Origin: an uncultured Lachnospiraceae bacterium
Lineage (GTDB): Bacteria; Bacillota; Clostridia; Lachnospirales; Lachnospiraceae
Assembly (NCBI GenBank): GCA_947177515.1
Contig: CAMWUU010000001.1
Coordinates: 1-46,316 of the forward strand
Length of the DNA: 46,316 nt
Direction of reading: 5' to 3'
Below the pieces are notes generated by a model. It did no database searches. It saw only the letters and a list, made by a program, of their open reading frames with translations, and had not been told where the DNA came from. A program made the position numbers and the translations under genes. Positions 1 to 7,460 of the stretch are shown here, piece after piece; positions within the stretch are counted from its first letter, which is position 1, and each line of letters opens with the position of its first letter.

Positions 1-1
1 A

Positions 2-190
2 TATTGGAACAATGGTGAATGCCATAAGATAAAAAAGCCATATTTTAAGAGGATCTGGGTAAATCATGGAGGAAAGAGACGGCGGTATTGGAAAAAAATA
101 TCAAGCCGGAGTATAAGACGTTATCCGGGTGGGATTTCTAGGGGCGGAAATTATAGAAAAATATTTGATTATCAGTGGATGATTGATTGA
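2..190 (+). CDS. 3' end of an unknown basic protein (5' partial)
   Basis: An open frame enters from the left edge and ends at TGA 188-190, giving 62 residues with no in-frame ATG until two residues before the end, so the start lies outside the window. The visible part is rich in Lys, Arg, Tyr and Trp, with a KRRRYWKK stretch, an RRYPGG segment and the ending NYRKIFDYQWMID. The aromatic/basic composition looks like a real C-terminus rather than a chance frame. I do not recognise the family. It stops 41 bp before the next gene, so the two may be cotranscribed. Confidence 0.5.
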   Translation, partial: YWNNGECHKIKKPYFKRIWVNHGGKRRRYWKKISSRSIRRYPGGISRGGNYRKIFDYQWMID

Positions 191-231
191 GGAAACAGGA
201 AAATGGGAGCAGAGGCGAAAGGGGGGATGTT

Positions 232-855
232 ATGTTTGAAATTTGTCCCAAATGTGGAAATTACGAGTGGGATAAGCAGGTTTCTGTGGATAAAAAGTCG
301 GTGTGCTGCCCGAAATGCGGCGCTTCGTGGGAGAACCTTGCATTTCCGCTTTTGATTCTGACCGGCTGCAGCGGTGTCGGGAAGACGACCACAGCAAGAA
401 AGCTGATGGAGCGGCAGCAGGACTTTGTTGTGCTGGACGGGGATATTTTGTTTACTGCGGATAAGGGGGAATACATGGATTGGGTCGAGCGTATCGAAGG
501 GCTGACGCGCGATATTATGCAGTGCAAAAAGCCCGTGCTCTGGACAATGGCGGGGAACCTTGATAAATTGAAGGAGGCATGGAATCATAGGTTTTTTCCT
601 GAAATTTATTGTCTTGCCCTTGTGTGCAGCGAGGCTGAGTTGCGGCGCAGGATGACGGAGGGCAGGGGGATCGCGGATAAGGAGTGGATCCGTAACTCGG
701 TCGAGTACAATAACTATTTTCTGGAGCATGACAGATTGGGCGATCTTGCATTGGAACATCTGGATATTACCATGCTTGATTCAGGACAGGCCGCAAAGCA
801 GGTAGAACTCTGGGTACACTCAAAGCTTGCCAATTTCCAGCACTTTACAACATGA
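232..855 (+). CDS. Zinc-ribbon / P-loop nucleoside-kinase-like protein
   Basis: A 207-residue protein. Two CPxCG-type knuckles (C5, C8 and C25/26, C29) form an N-terminal zinc ribbon. A Walker A loop, GCSGVGKT, lies at residues 45-52, followed by VLDGDIL, which resembles the acceptor-site acidic motif of small nucleoside or sugar kinases. The C-terminal region carries an RRR(M)TEGRG stretch that may form the lid. This suggests a small-molecule phosphotransferase or ATPase, but no substrate can be read from the sequence. ATG 232 is preferred over an in-frame TTG at 187 because AGGGGGGATGTT sits just upstream of it. No membrane segment or signal peptide is visible. The fold assignment is fairly safe; the exact activity is unknown. 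Confidence 0.75.
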   Translation: MFEICPKCGNYEWDKQVSVDKKSVCCPKCGASWENLAFPLLILTGCSGVGKTTTARKLMERQQDFVVLDGDILFTADKGEYMDWVERIEGLTRDIMQCKKPVLWTMAGNLDKLKEAWNHRFFPEIYCLALVCSEAELRRRMTEGRGIADKEWIRNSVEYNNYFLEHDRLGDLALEHLDITMLDSGQAAKQVELWVHSKLANFQHFTT

Positions 856-954
856 GGATAATTGTGGTAGAATACCGGTGGGAGTTTGGGGGTGGGGCAG
901 GATGACCCAGTAACCGACAACAGCAGGCAGAATGAAATAATTTGGGGAGGTGCA

Positions 955-1107
955 ATGTTTATGGGTAAGAAGAAAAAAGAGCATGTTTCATTTGATCCGA
1001 TGGCATCAAAGAAAAACGGTATTCCATTTGCGAAAGGGAATAGCAAGTATTCAGCACAGTCCGCGCCAAAAAAGATGGTGCAGCAGCGAAGGATGGGAGC
1101 AAAGTAG
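955..1107 (+). CDS. Small lysine-rich protein of unknown function
   Basis: A 50-residue, strongly basic protein starting MFMGKKKKEHV and ending QQRRMGAK, preceded by a good GGGGAGG ribosome-binding site 4 bases before ATG 955. It is rich in Lys, Ser, Gln and Met, with no cysteine and no hydrophobic segment. The composition suits a small nucleic-acid-associated or disordered protein, but I recognise no family. An upstream in-frame TTG at 886 lacks a comparable ribosome-binding site, so the short form is preferred. It lies between the P-loop protein and tldD on the same strand. Confidence 0.55.
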   Translation: MFMGKKKKEHVSFDPMASKKNGIPFAKGNSKYSAQSAPKKMVQQRRMGAK

Positions 1108-1210
1108 AAAGCAGGTGCAAAAACTGCGATAAGGCGGGTGTCTTGGTTGAGTATGTCAGTAAAGTGAAAATGATTTTGGTGCCTGTAAAAGCAGGCGGGA
1201 GGGTATCAGG

Positions 1211-2641
1211 ATGAAGGTAGAACAGAGCGGATATTTAAAGGAAATCAAGCCGGTGCTTGTTAAACTGCGTGACCGGCTGCTTGTGGAATTTCCATATGCG
1301 TCACTGCTGGCGCAGGATTCCACATCAAAAAACTACATTGTTTCCAAAACAAGTACGGGGATTCAGATGAATTCGAGCCTGACCGGGCGTGGTTTTGTGG
1401 CAAAAGTATACGATGGAAAGAGTTATGCGGAATACTCATTCAACGAACTTTCGGAAGCAACCGTTGACGGGATTGTGGCGGCGATTAAGGAAAGATTGTT
1501 GCCCATGTCTGATAAACTTCCGGAAGGTGTGAAAAAAAGCTGTTATACAATGCTTGCAGACGAAGCAGTGGAATTTGCAGACAGTACGGAGTATGAGGTT
1601 GACCCTCAGGAATATGGAGATGAACAGATTATTGCGCAGCTTACAAAGTTTAGCGAGGCGGGGCGCGCTTACAGCGATAAGGTGCTTGACTGCCGTGCAT
1701 TTGCCAGCTATCAGAAATACAGCAAGCTTTTCCTTTCGAAAAACCGCGATATGGAGCAGAATATTCTGTGGACAAGCGGCGGTCTGGCGGTGATGGCAGC
1801 ACGGGGCGAGGAAGTTAAGAACAGTTATAAGGGATTTTCCGTACTTGGTGGAATGGAAGTTCTGGAAGAAATTGGAAAACATATTGGGGATGTGGCGCAG
1901 ACAGCGCTTGATTTGCTGGAAAGTGAGCCGATTGCCCCTGGTGAATACGATTGCATTTGTGCGCCGGAAGTGACGGGGATGATTGTGCATGAGGCATTTG
2001 GGCATGGCGTGGAGATGGACATGTTTGTTAAAAACCGCGCACAGGCAAAGCAGTATGTCGGAAAGCCGGTAGCTTCCGAAAAGGTTAATATGCATGACGG
2101 TGCGGCGGCGGCTAAGGAAGTGGCAACCTATTTCTTTGATGATGAAGGTGTGCTGGCGCATGATACCCTCGTAATTGACAGGGGGATTTTAAAGTCTGGG
2201 ATCAGCGATGCGCAGTCTGCCATGCATCTTGGTACAAAACCGACAGGAAACGGGCGACGTGAGAATTATCAGAGAAAAGCATACACCCGCATGACCAATA
2301 CTTATTTTGAGGCGGGAAATGATAAGGTGGAGGATATGATTGCTTCCATCCAATATGGTTTCCTGCTGCAGAATGCTTCTAGCGGGATGGAGGATCCAAA
2401 GAACTGGGGCATCCAGTGTATGGTTGACGTTGCGCGCGAGATACGGGACGGGAAACTGACTGGGAAAGTCTTTTCTCCGATTGTACTGACCGGATATGTG
2501 CCGGATTTGTTAAAATCCATCAGCATGGTTTCAGATACGGCTGAACTTTCCGGGAGCGGTTTTTGTGGAAAAGGTTACAAGGAATGGGTCAAAGTTTCGG
2601 ATGGGGGACCGTATATTAAGGCAAAGATACGGCTTGGATAA
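1211..2641 (+). CDS. tldD: TldD-type metalloprotease subunit
   Basis: A 476-residue protein of the TldD/PmbA (U62) family. The zinc-binding HExxxH motif is visible as HEAFGH at residues 260-265 in the context GMIVHEAFGHGVEMD. Later family hallmarks include the RRENYQRKAYTRMTNTYFE segment and a glycine-rich C-terminus near SGSGFCGKGYKEW. In bacteria TldD pairs with TldE/PmbA in a cytoplasmic heterodimer in which TldD carries the metal site and degrades small unfolded peptides or processes modified peptides. The matching partner lies 55 bp downstream. GGGAGGGT precedes ATG 1211. No peptide substrate gene is visible nearby, so a housekeeping role is most likely. Confidence 0.9.
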   Translation: MKVEQSGYLKEIKPVLVKLRDRLLVEFPYASLLAQDSTSKNYIVSKTSTGIQMNSSLTGRGFVAKVYDGKSYAEYSFNELSEATVDGIVAAIKERLLPMSDKLPEGVKKSCYTMLADEAVEFADSTEYEVDPQEYGDEQIIAQLTKFSEAGRAYSDKVLDCRAFASYQKYSKLFLSKNRDMEQNILWTSGGLAVMAARGEEVKNSYKGFSVLGGMEVLEEIGKHIGDVAQTALDLLESEPIAPGEYDCICAPEVTGMIVHEAFGHGVEMDMFVKNRAQAKQYVGKPVASEKVNMHDGAAAAKEVATYFFDDEGVLAHDTLVIDRGILKSGISDAQSAMHLGTKPTGNGRRENYQRKAYTRMTNTYFEAGNDKVEDMIASIQYGFLLQNASSGMEDPKNWGIQCMVDVAREIRDGKLTGKVFSPIVLTGYVPDLLKSISMVSDTAELSGSGFCGKGYKEWVKVSDGGPYIKAKIRLG

Positions 2642-2696
2642 TAAAAGACGGGGTGCCAGCAAAAGCAAGAGGGCAGGCGTACCCGGGAAGGAAAGG

Positions 2697-3983
2697 ATGG
2701 TTTTCGTTATGGTTGACCGGATTTTATCCGCACTGGGAAAATGTGGGATTGAGGATTATCAAATTGTTATGACGGACGAGGAGTCCGCAGAACTGTTTTT
2801 TATTAAAAAAGAATTGGACATGCAGCGTTTAAAAGAAGTGCGGACGGCAAACGTATCCATATTCCGTGTGTTTGAGGAAGGGGACCAGCGTTTCCGCGGC
2901 GTTGCTTCCTTGCAGGTACAGGAAAGCCTGACGCAGCCAGAAATGGAAAAGATGTTTGCGGATGCGTATTATGCTGCCGGATTTGTAAAAAACAAATATT
3001 ATGACCTGTATAAGGGGAAGGCGGCGGGGATGCCAGAATCAGAGGAGCCGTTTGGGGATAAGTCCCTAGCGGAAATAGCCCAGGGTTTTGCGCAGGCGCT
3101 ATTTGCTGAGGATAGGTACGAAGAAGTATTTATTAATTCTGCTGAGATTTTTGCGCGCCGCAGTACGGTGCATATCTTAAATTCGCACGGTGTGGATGTA
3201 TCCTATAAAAAAAGCCGCGTGCAGGGAGAGTTTGTTGTACAGTGCATCGATGGGCAGGATGTGGAAACCTACCAGGATTTTTCCTATAATGGCTGGAATA
3301 CCGACGCGCTTCGCGAAAAAACGCGCGATGCAATTGAGTTGACAAGGGCTAGGGCGAAAGCAAAAACTGCCCCTGCAGCAGGTGAGTACAGGCTGATATT
3401 ATCGGGTGGATATGTAAATGAATTGTTGTCTTACTATGTTACCCGTGCAAATTCTTCCGTAATTTACCAGAAATATTCTTCCTTTACGGTGGGGTGTGAT
3501 GTGCAGGGGGAAGAGGTGGAAAAAGACCGCATCAATCTGACGATGAAGGCGAATGTACCATTTAGTGATGAGGGAATTCCAATGGAGGACCGTGAGCTGA
3601 TAAAAGATGGGAAGCTTCAGATGATCCATGGCGGCAACCGTTTTGCCCAGTATCTGGGAATTGAACCGACTGGGGGATATAATGGTTATAAGGTAGATGC
3701 AGGAAATATTTCCCTTGAGCAGATGAAAAAGCAGCCGTATCTTGAGGTTGTGAATTTTTCCGATTTCCAGATGAATGGGTTTACCGGGCACTTTGGTGGG
3801 GAGATCCGCCTGGCCTTCTTATATGACGGCACGACAGTGACACCGGTGACCGGCGGGTCAGTGAACGGAAATATTTTTGAGGCTCAGAAATCGTTCGTGT
3901 TTTCTAAGGAAATGCAGGTGGAAAAGGACTTTGAAGGTCCCAAAGCGGTCGCGATGGATGGGGTTTGTGTAGCAGGAGTATAA
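2697..3983 (+). CDS. pmbA: PmbA/TldE-type protease partner subunit
   Basis: A 428-residue member of the TldD/PmbA family that lacks the HExxxH metal motif, as expected for the PmbA/TldE half of the heterodimer. The family C-terminus is recognisable in the TGHFGGEIRLAF segment followed by PVTGGSVNGNIFEAQ. It follows tldD on the same strand with a 55-bp gap and ends at a strong intrinsic terminator, so the two form an operon. ATG 2697 follows GGAAGGAAAGG closely; ATG 2709 is an alternative start. Cytoplasmic, with no signal peptide. TldD and PmbA together form a protease whose substrates vary between species. Confidence 0.87.
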   Translation: MVFVMVDRILSALGKCGIEDYQIVMTDEESAELFFIKKELDMQRLKEVRTANVSIFRVFEEGDQRFRGVASLQVQESLTQPEMEKMFADAYYAAGFVKNKYYDLYKGKAAGMPESEEPFGDKSLAEIAQGFAQALFAEDRYEEVFINSAEIFARRSTVHILNSHGVDVSYKKSRVQGEFVVQCIDGQDVETYQDFSYNGWNTDALREKTRDAIELTRARAKAKTAPAAGEYRLILSGGYVNELLSYYVTRANSSVIYQKYSSFTVGCDVQGEEVEKDRINLTMKANVPFSDEGIPMEDRELIKDGKLQMIHGGNRFAQYLGIEPTGGYNGYKVDAGNISLEQMKKQPYLEVVNFSDFQMNGFTGHFGGEIRLAFLYDGTTVTPVTGGSVNGNIFEAQKSFVFSKEMQVEKDFEGPKAVAMDGVCVAGV

Positions 3984-3990
3984 TTTTGGG

Positions 3991-4028
3991 AAAAAGACAC
4001 GGGTATGGATTTATGCCCGTGTCTTTTT
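3991..4028 (+). terminator. Intrinsic terminator after tldD-pmbA
   Basis: A 13-bp stem (AAAAAGACACGGG with CCCGTGTCTTTTT) around a 12-base loop, ending in a T run, 8 bases after the pmbA stop codon. A and T tracts flank both arms, so it could work in either direction. Confidence 0.9.
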
Positions 4029-4155
4029 GCTTGCCATATGTGTTACGCAGATCAAAAGAGGGCTGGAACTGGACATGTAGGGGTACTTTACCTGAATATG
4101 CCCGCAAGATTCTTAAGAAAAAATGAAATTAGGAGTAGCAAGAGAAAAAGGAATC

Positions 4156-4164
4156 TGTTATAAT
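4156..4164 (+). promoter_or_regulatory. Extended -10 promoter for the chemoreceptor
   Basis: TGTTATAAT matches the extended -10 pattern TGnTATAAT, 43 bp upstream of ATG 4207. No good -35 is seen at the usual spacing, which is tolerated with an extended -10. No sigma-D-type motility promoter is evident. Confidence 0.5.
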
Positions 4165-4206
4165 ATTGTAGAAAAAGACATGTGGGCCATGACATGGAGG
4201 TAGATT

Positions 4207-5625
4207 ATGAGAGATAAGAAATTGATTTATAATATAGCAAGGATGATTCCGGTAGAGGGGAGCAAGAATCCTGATGTTGCCCAGATACAACAGCGTCTGC
4301 ACAATGGCAGGGAGAATTTTAACCAGTTGGTGAAGTCTGTATTTTCTTCGGTTATGAAGATCAGTGCCCTGGATTTGATGATGCATGATTGTACGGATCG
4401 GATGTCAGAGGTCAACCGCAATCTTTGCAGGGTTTCTAAGGAAGTGGTGGAAACGGCCAGAACTACGGAAGAAAACATGTCCCAGGTGGTAGCTGTACAT
4501 GAGAGTTTTAACGAGAATATCCAGCAGGTAGCCGAACTTGCCGGTGAGATGAGCAGCAAGATGGTAGAGAGCAGCAACGAGTTAAATTCCATTGTGGTCA
4601 AATCCGAAGAAACCATGAATAATTCGACGGAGATGAAACGCGATATGGAACAGCTTATGAGCGTGCTGGCCAATATAACGGAGGTTATTAATGGGATTAA
4701 TTCGATTTCCTCCCAGACTAATTTGTTAGCCCTGAATGCATCCATAGAAGCCGCGAGGGCGGGGGATGCCGGGCGTGGTTTTGCCGTGGTTGCCGAGCAG
4801 ATCCGCAATCTTGCAGATGAAACCCAGCAGTTGACGGCGGGCATGGGAGGGCTGGTGAGCCGCATAGAGGAAGCATCCAAAACGACATACCAGAGCCTTG
4901 ATAAGACTGTGGAGGATATTGGGCAGATGCGGGGGAACTTGTTCCGCGTCCTGGATAATAATCAGAAAAATGAGAAGAGCATTGCGGAGATCGCGGATTC
5001 CGTAACAACGATTGCTGCTTCCGGGCAGGAGATTTTCAGTTCGGTTACAACTGTACAGGAACAGGTAAGCTGTCTTACCGGCGAGTGCGACAGTTTGAAC
5101 CAGCAGGCGGAAGATATCAACCAGATCTCAGAGGACTTAAGAGTTGGCACACAGCCGGTTGCGGTGGTAGAAAAGGAGCTTGATGATACTGCAAAACAAA
5201 TGGGTACCATGGTGCAGGATGTCTTTTATATGCTGGATAACCAGGCATTTATTACAACTGTCCAGAATGCCATCCTGGCACATCAGAACTGGCTGAAAAA
5301 CCTGGAGGACATGGTTCACACACATCAGTGCGTCCCGCTGCAAACGGATGATACCAAATGTGCATTCGGGCATTTTTACTATGCGATGAAGCCGCAGAAC
5401 AGGGCAATCACGGATATATGGGGAGGACTCGGGGAGAAGCATAGGATGTTCCATTCGCTTGGCAAGAGCGTAATGTCTGCAATCCGGCAGGGAGATTTTG
5501 AAAAGGCGGAGAAGGAATACCAGCATGCGGCGGAACTTTCAAAAGAACTGATCAGTGAGTTTAATAAGATTATCGGACAGGCGAAGATACTTGAGCAAAA
5601 TAATATAGCGATATTTGAACCGTAA
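4207..5625 (+). CDS. Soluble methyl-accepting chemotaxis protein with CZB domain
   Basis: A 472-residue chemoreceptor without transmembrane segments, so it is cytoplasmic. Residues about 60-310 form the long coiled-coil signalling module. Its hairpin tip is clearly readable around residues 160-200 (SSQTNLLALNASIEAARAG then GRGFAVVAEQIRNLA), the CheA/CheW-binding region. The C-terminal 110 residues match the chemoreceptor zinc-binding (CZB) domain: the HQNW His, the KCAFGH Cys-His element and the EKHRMFH His form the expected 3His/1Cys site. CZB receptors sense zinc or zinc-reactive oxidants such as hypochlorous acid. GGAGGTAGATT precedes ATG 4207. It is monocistronic between two terminators. 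No other chemotaxis gene is nearby. Confidence 0.92.
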   Translation: MRDKKLIYNIARMIPVEGSKNPDVAQIQQRLHNGRENFNQLVKSVFSSVMKISALDLMMHDCTDRMSEVNRNLCRVSKEVVETARTTEENMSQVVAVHESFNENIQQVAELAGEMSSKMVESSNELNSIVVKSEETMNNSTEMKRDMEQLMSVLANITEVINGINSISSQTNLLALNASIEAARAGDAGRGFAVVAEQIRNLADETQQLTAGMGGLVSRIEEASKTTYQSLDKTVEDIGQMRGNLFRVLDNNQKNEKSIAEIADSVTTIAASGQEIFSSVTTVQEQVSCLTGECDSLNQQAEDINQISEDLRVGTQPVAVVEKELDDTAKQMGTMVQDVFYMLDNQAFITTVQNAILAHQNWLKNLEDMVHTHQCVPLQTDDTKCAFGHFYYAMKPQNRAITDIWGGLGEKHRMFHSLGKSVMSAIRQGDFEKAEKEYQHAAELSKELISEFNKIIGQAKILEQNNIAIFEP

Positions 5626-5630
5626 AAGGA

Positions 5631-5666
5631 AAAAAGGCGGGGTACCTATTCAGACTCCGCCTTTTT
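5631..5666 (+). terminator. Intrinsic terminator after the chemoreceptor
   Basis: AAAAAGGCGGGGT pairs with ACTCCGCCTTTTT, with one G-T pair, and ends in a T run 6 bases past the chemoreceptor stop. The A tract on the opposite arm suggests it may also end leftward transcription from the flavodoxin gene at 5742. Confidence 0.88.
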
Positions 5667-5741
5667 ATGCACTCTGTGAACTATTATATTCTATGTACAT
5701 AATTGTGTTATTTTCCGCAAAGAATGGTTGGAGTGCGATAT

Positions 5742-6371
5742 CTATAATCGGTGGATATGAAGGAATTCCATCAGTCCATCCAGATATTTTTCATCCGTCC
5801 AGTCACATTCTTGGCCAGAGGCGCACAGCAGCGCTCTCATCCAAGGCTCCTGTGCATCAAGGGGTGTCTTTGCAACTGCCTTTTTAAGTATGCGGCACAG
5901 GGTACGATCCTTGAAACTCATCGCTTTTTCATTCCAGGCACCCCGCCCATAAAATAGTGGGATGTCTGCCAGTTCGCCTTTTAGGTTGTGTGTCCTGATT
6001 TCCCCCAGTGCTTTTTGGCTGTAAGGGGAAGCGCCGACACAGAAAATGGCGAGCCTTTTTCCACGAAGTTTTGGGTAATGTTTGCGCAGTAAGGATAATC
6101 CGGAAATTCCGGAGGCATAGATACCACCGCAGAAAATAACTGTGTTGTATGCCGTGGGTGTTTCCATTCCGGGTTTTGTTGTGCCAAAGCAGCAGTTTGC
6201 TGCCTCCATACAAAAAAATCCGGTTTTTTGGGCAATCCAGTGGGCATACTTTTTTGCCGAACCATATTTGGAGCGGTAAATCACAATTCCGTTTTCCATA
6301 GTGATACCCGTGCATATTGCAGACCCTGCCTTTGTTACTGTATCATTAAGAAGTTTGTGTTTTTCTTTCAA
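5742..6371 (-). CDS. Flavodoxin-domain (HemG-like) protein
   Basis: A protein of up to 209 residues with a flavodoxin fold. Strand 1 and the phosphate-binding loop are visible as IVIYRSKYGSAKKYA (residues 29-43), followed by VIFCGGIYASGISG (second FMN loop) and RLAIFCVGASPY. The arrangement resembles HemG-type protoporphyrinogen dehydrogenases and other Firmicutes flavodoxin-like redox proteins. It probably binds FMN and acts in the cytoplasm. The start is uncertain: TTG 6371 has a perfect GGAGG six bases upstream but adds 24 residues before the fold, while ATG 6299 begins right at strand 1 with a poor ribosome-binding site. It lies downstream of the TetR regulator on the same strand, so it is the likely regulated target. 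Confidence 0.8.
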   Translation of the reverse strand: MKEKHKLLNDTVTKAGSAICTGITMENGIVIYRSKYGSAKKYAHWIAQKTGFFCMEAANCCFGTTKPGMETPTAYNTVIFCGGIYASGISGLSLLRKHYPKLRGKRLAIFCVGASPYSQKALGEIRTHNLKGELADIPLFYGRGAWNEKAMSFKDRTLCRILKKAVAKTPLDAQEPWMRALLCASGQECDWTDEKYLDGLMEFLHIHRL

Positions 6372-6477
6372 ATTCTACCTCCATGCTGCGGTTGTTTTTT
6401 AGGAGCAGCTTATTTTAAACCTATCCTTTAGTTTTCTAGTCTGTCTGCTCCTGTGATAAAGTCATATATTTTGAAGT

Positions 6478-7044
6478 TTATGTATCATTTTTGGATGCGG
6501 ACAGCAGGAATGCCTGGAAAGCCTCTTCCTGCTTTGCAAAAATCTCTTCCGCTGGAATGCCCGGGGTTGTCACAGAAAAAATCGCACCAATCCCAATCGT
6601 GTAAATCAGCATGTTCAGATGAAGATCCTTAGCCTGGGATTCTTTAAGCCCCAGTTGTTCAGCGATAAAGGGGGCAACATTAGGAGCACTTTCCATTTCA
6701 TAAAGATCTTTGAGTGAGGAAATACCCTCCCTGCGGTGCAGAATAAATATTTTGAACAGGTTTGGCTCCTCCTTTGCAAGCTGTAAATGCGCTTTCCCGA
6801 TACTGCGAAACAGATCTTTTTGGTCGGTGCGCGCCGTAATGTATTCCCGGATAAAGACCCCTGTCCGCGCTGCCACATCCTGTTTCAGGCCGTCCATATT
6901 TTTGCAGTAGCTGTAGATTGGCTGTACGGAGCAGGCGAGGCGGGCAGCAATACTTTTGACTGTAACCTGTTCCATTCCCTGTTTTCTGGCAATTTCAAAG
7001 GCAGCTTCCACTACCATTTCTTTTGTGATCCTCTGTTTTGGCAT
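6478..7044 (-). CDS. TetR/AcrR-family transcriptional regulator
   Basis: A 188-residue protein. The N-terminal helix-turn-helix is clear: KEMVVEAAFEIARKQG, then VTVKSIAARLACSVQPIYSYCKN, the typical TetR DNA-binding domain. The C-terminal half is a helical ligand-binding domain with no recognisable inducer class. AGGAGGG lies 4 bases before ATG 7044. Its promoter overlaps a long dyad, which suggests autoregulation. The flavodoxin-domain gene lies 106 bp downstream on the same strand, so the regulator probably controls a redox or antimicrobial response, as is common for TetR/flavodoxin pairs. The GH31 gene is divergent and could share the control region. Confidence 0.88.
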   Translation of the reverse strand: MPKQRITKEMVVEAAFEIARKQGMEQVTVKSIAARLACSVQPIYSYCKNMDGLKQDVAARTGVFIREYITARTDQKDLFRSIGKAHLQLAKEEPNLFKIFILHRREGISSLKDLYEMESAPNVAPFIAEQLGLKESQAKDLHLNMLIYTIGIGAIFSVTTPGIPAEEIFAKQEEAFQAFLLSASKNDT

Positions 7045-7158
7045 ATTCCCTCCTGTCCTGATAACATGGTATTCCTGTGATATAGCCTGAAAATTCTACC
7101 AAAAGCTTGGGGAAGGGCGCAGGCAAATATTGAAACACAGGGCAACATCTTAAATAAT

Positions 7159-7188
7159 ATATAAACTGGTTATATAACTATATTATAT
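7159..7188. promoter_or_regulatory. Probable TetR operator (30-bp dyad)
   Basis: A perfect 10-bp palindrome, GTTATATAAC (7169-7178), is nested in a 30-bp imperfect dyad in which 12 of 15 positions pair; ATATAA at 7159-7164 matches TTATAT at 7183-7188. It covers the -10 and start region of the tetR promoter, as expected for an autoregulatory TetR site. Confidence 0.5.
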
Positions 7189-7211
7189 ATCTGGGAAACA
7201 GAAATTGTCAA
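7182..7211 (-). promoter_or_regulatory. Sigma-A promoter of the tetR-flavodoxin operon
   Basis: On the minus strand TTGACA (7211-7206) is followed after 18 bp by TATAAT (7187-7182). Both hexamers are perfect consensus. The predicted start near 7175 falls inside the dyad. Confidence 0.75.
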
Positions 7212-7460
7212 GAAGAAAAAGAAAAGTATTCTTTCAATCGATTATAACCTTGTATTAAAACATACATGTGCTGCTATATTTCTTTTTGGCAAATACTATA
7301 ATTTCTCAATTTTTATATGGTAATCCTGCCTGTTATGTGATAATCTGGTTTATGTGGGATGGTGGTTAAAAATCCCGGAAAAGATTGTGCCCGTGTTTTG
7401 GATTATTTGTATCTTGGAAAGTATTATTCCTGCAAGGTAATGAAAAAGGAGGGAAATGAT

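Larger units (their letters stand above)
7045..7460. other. Divergent control region between tetR and GH31
   Basis: This 416-bp AT-rich stretch has no convincing gene. It holds the tetR promoter and dyad (listed separately) and a TATAAT at 7297-7302 that could serve the GH31 gene, though no good -35 lies upstream of it. The last 100 bases form an open frame into GH31, but a strong AAGGAGGG places the real start at 7461. Confidence 0.6.

Noticed and set aside
1436..2161. Long antisense frame of 241 codons across tldD
   Set aside because: It is a shadow frame of a well-supported gene; the peptide has no family features.
5615..5887. Plus-strand frame overlapping the end of the chemoreceptor and the flavodoxin gene
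   Set aside because: It runs through the terminator hairpin and antisense to a clear gene, with no ribosome-binding site.
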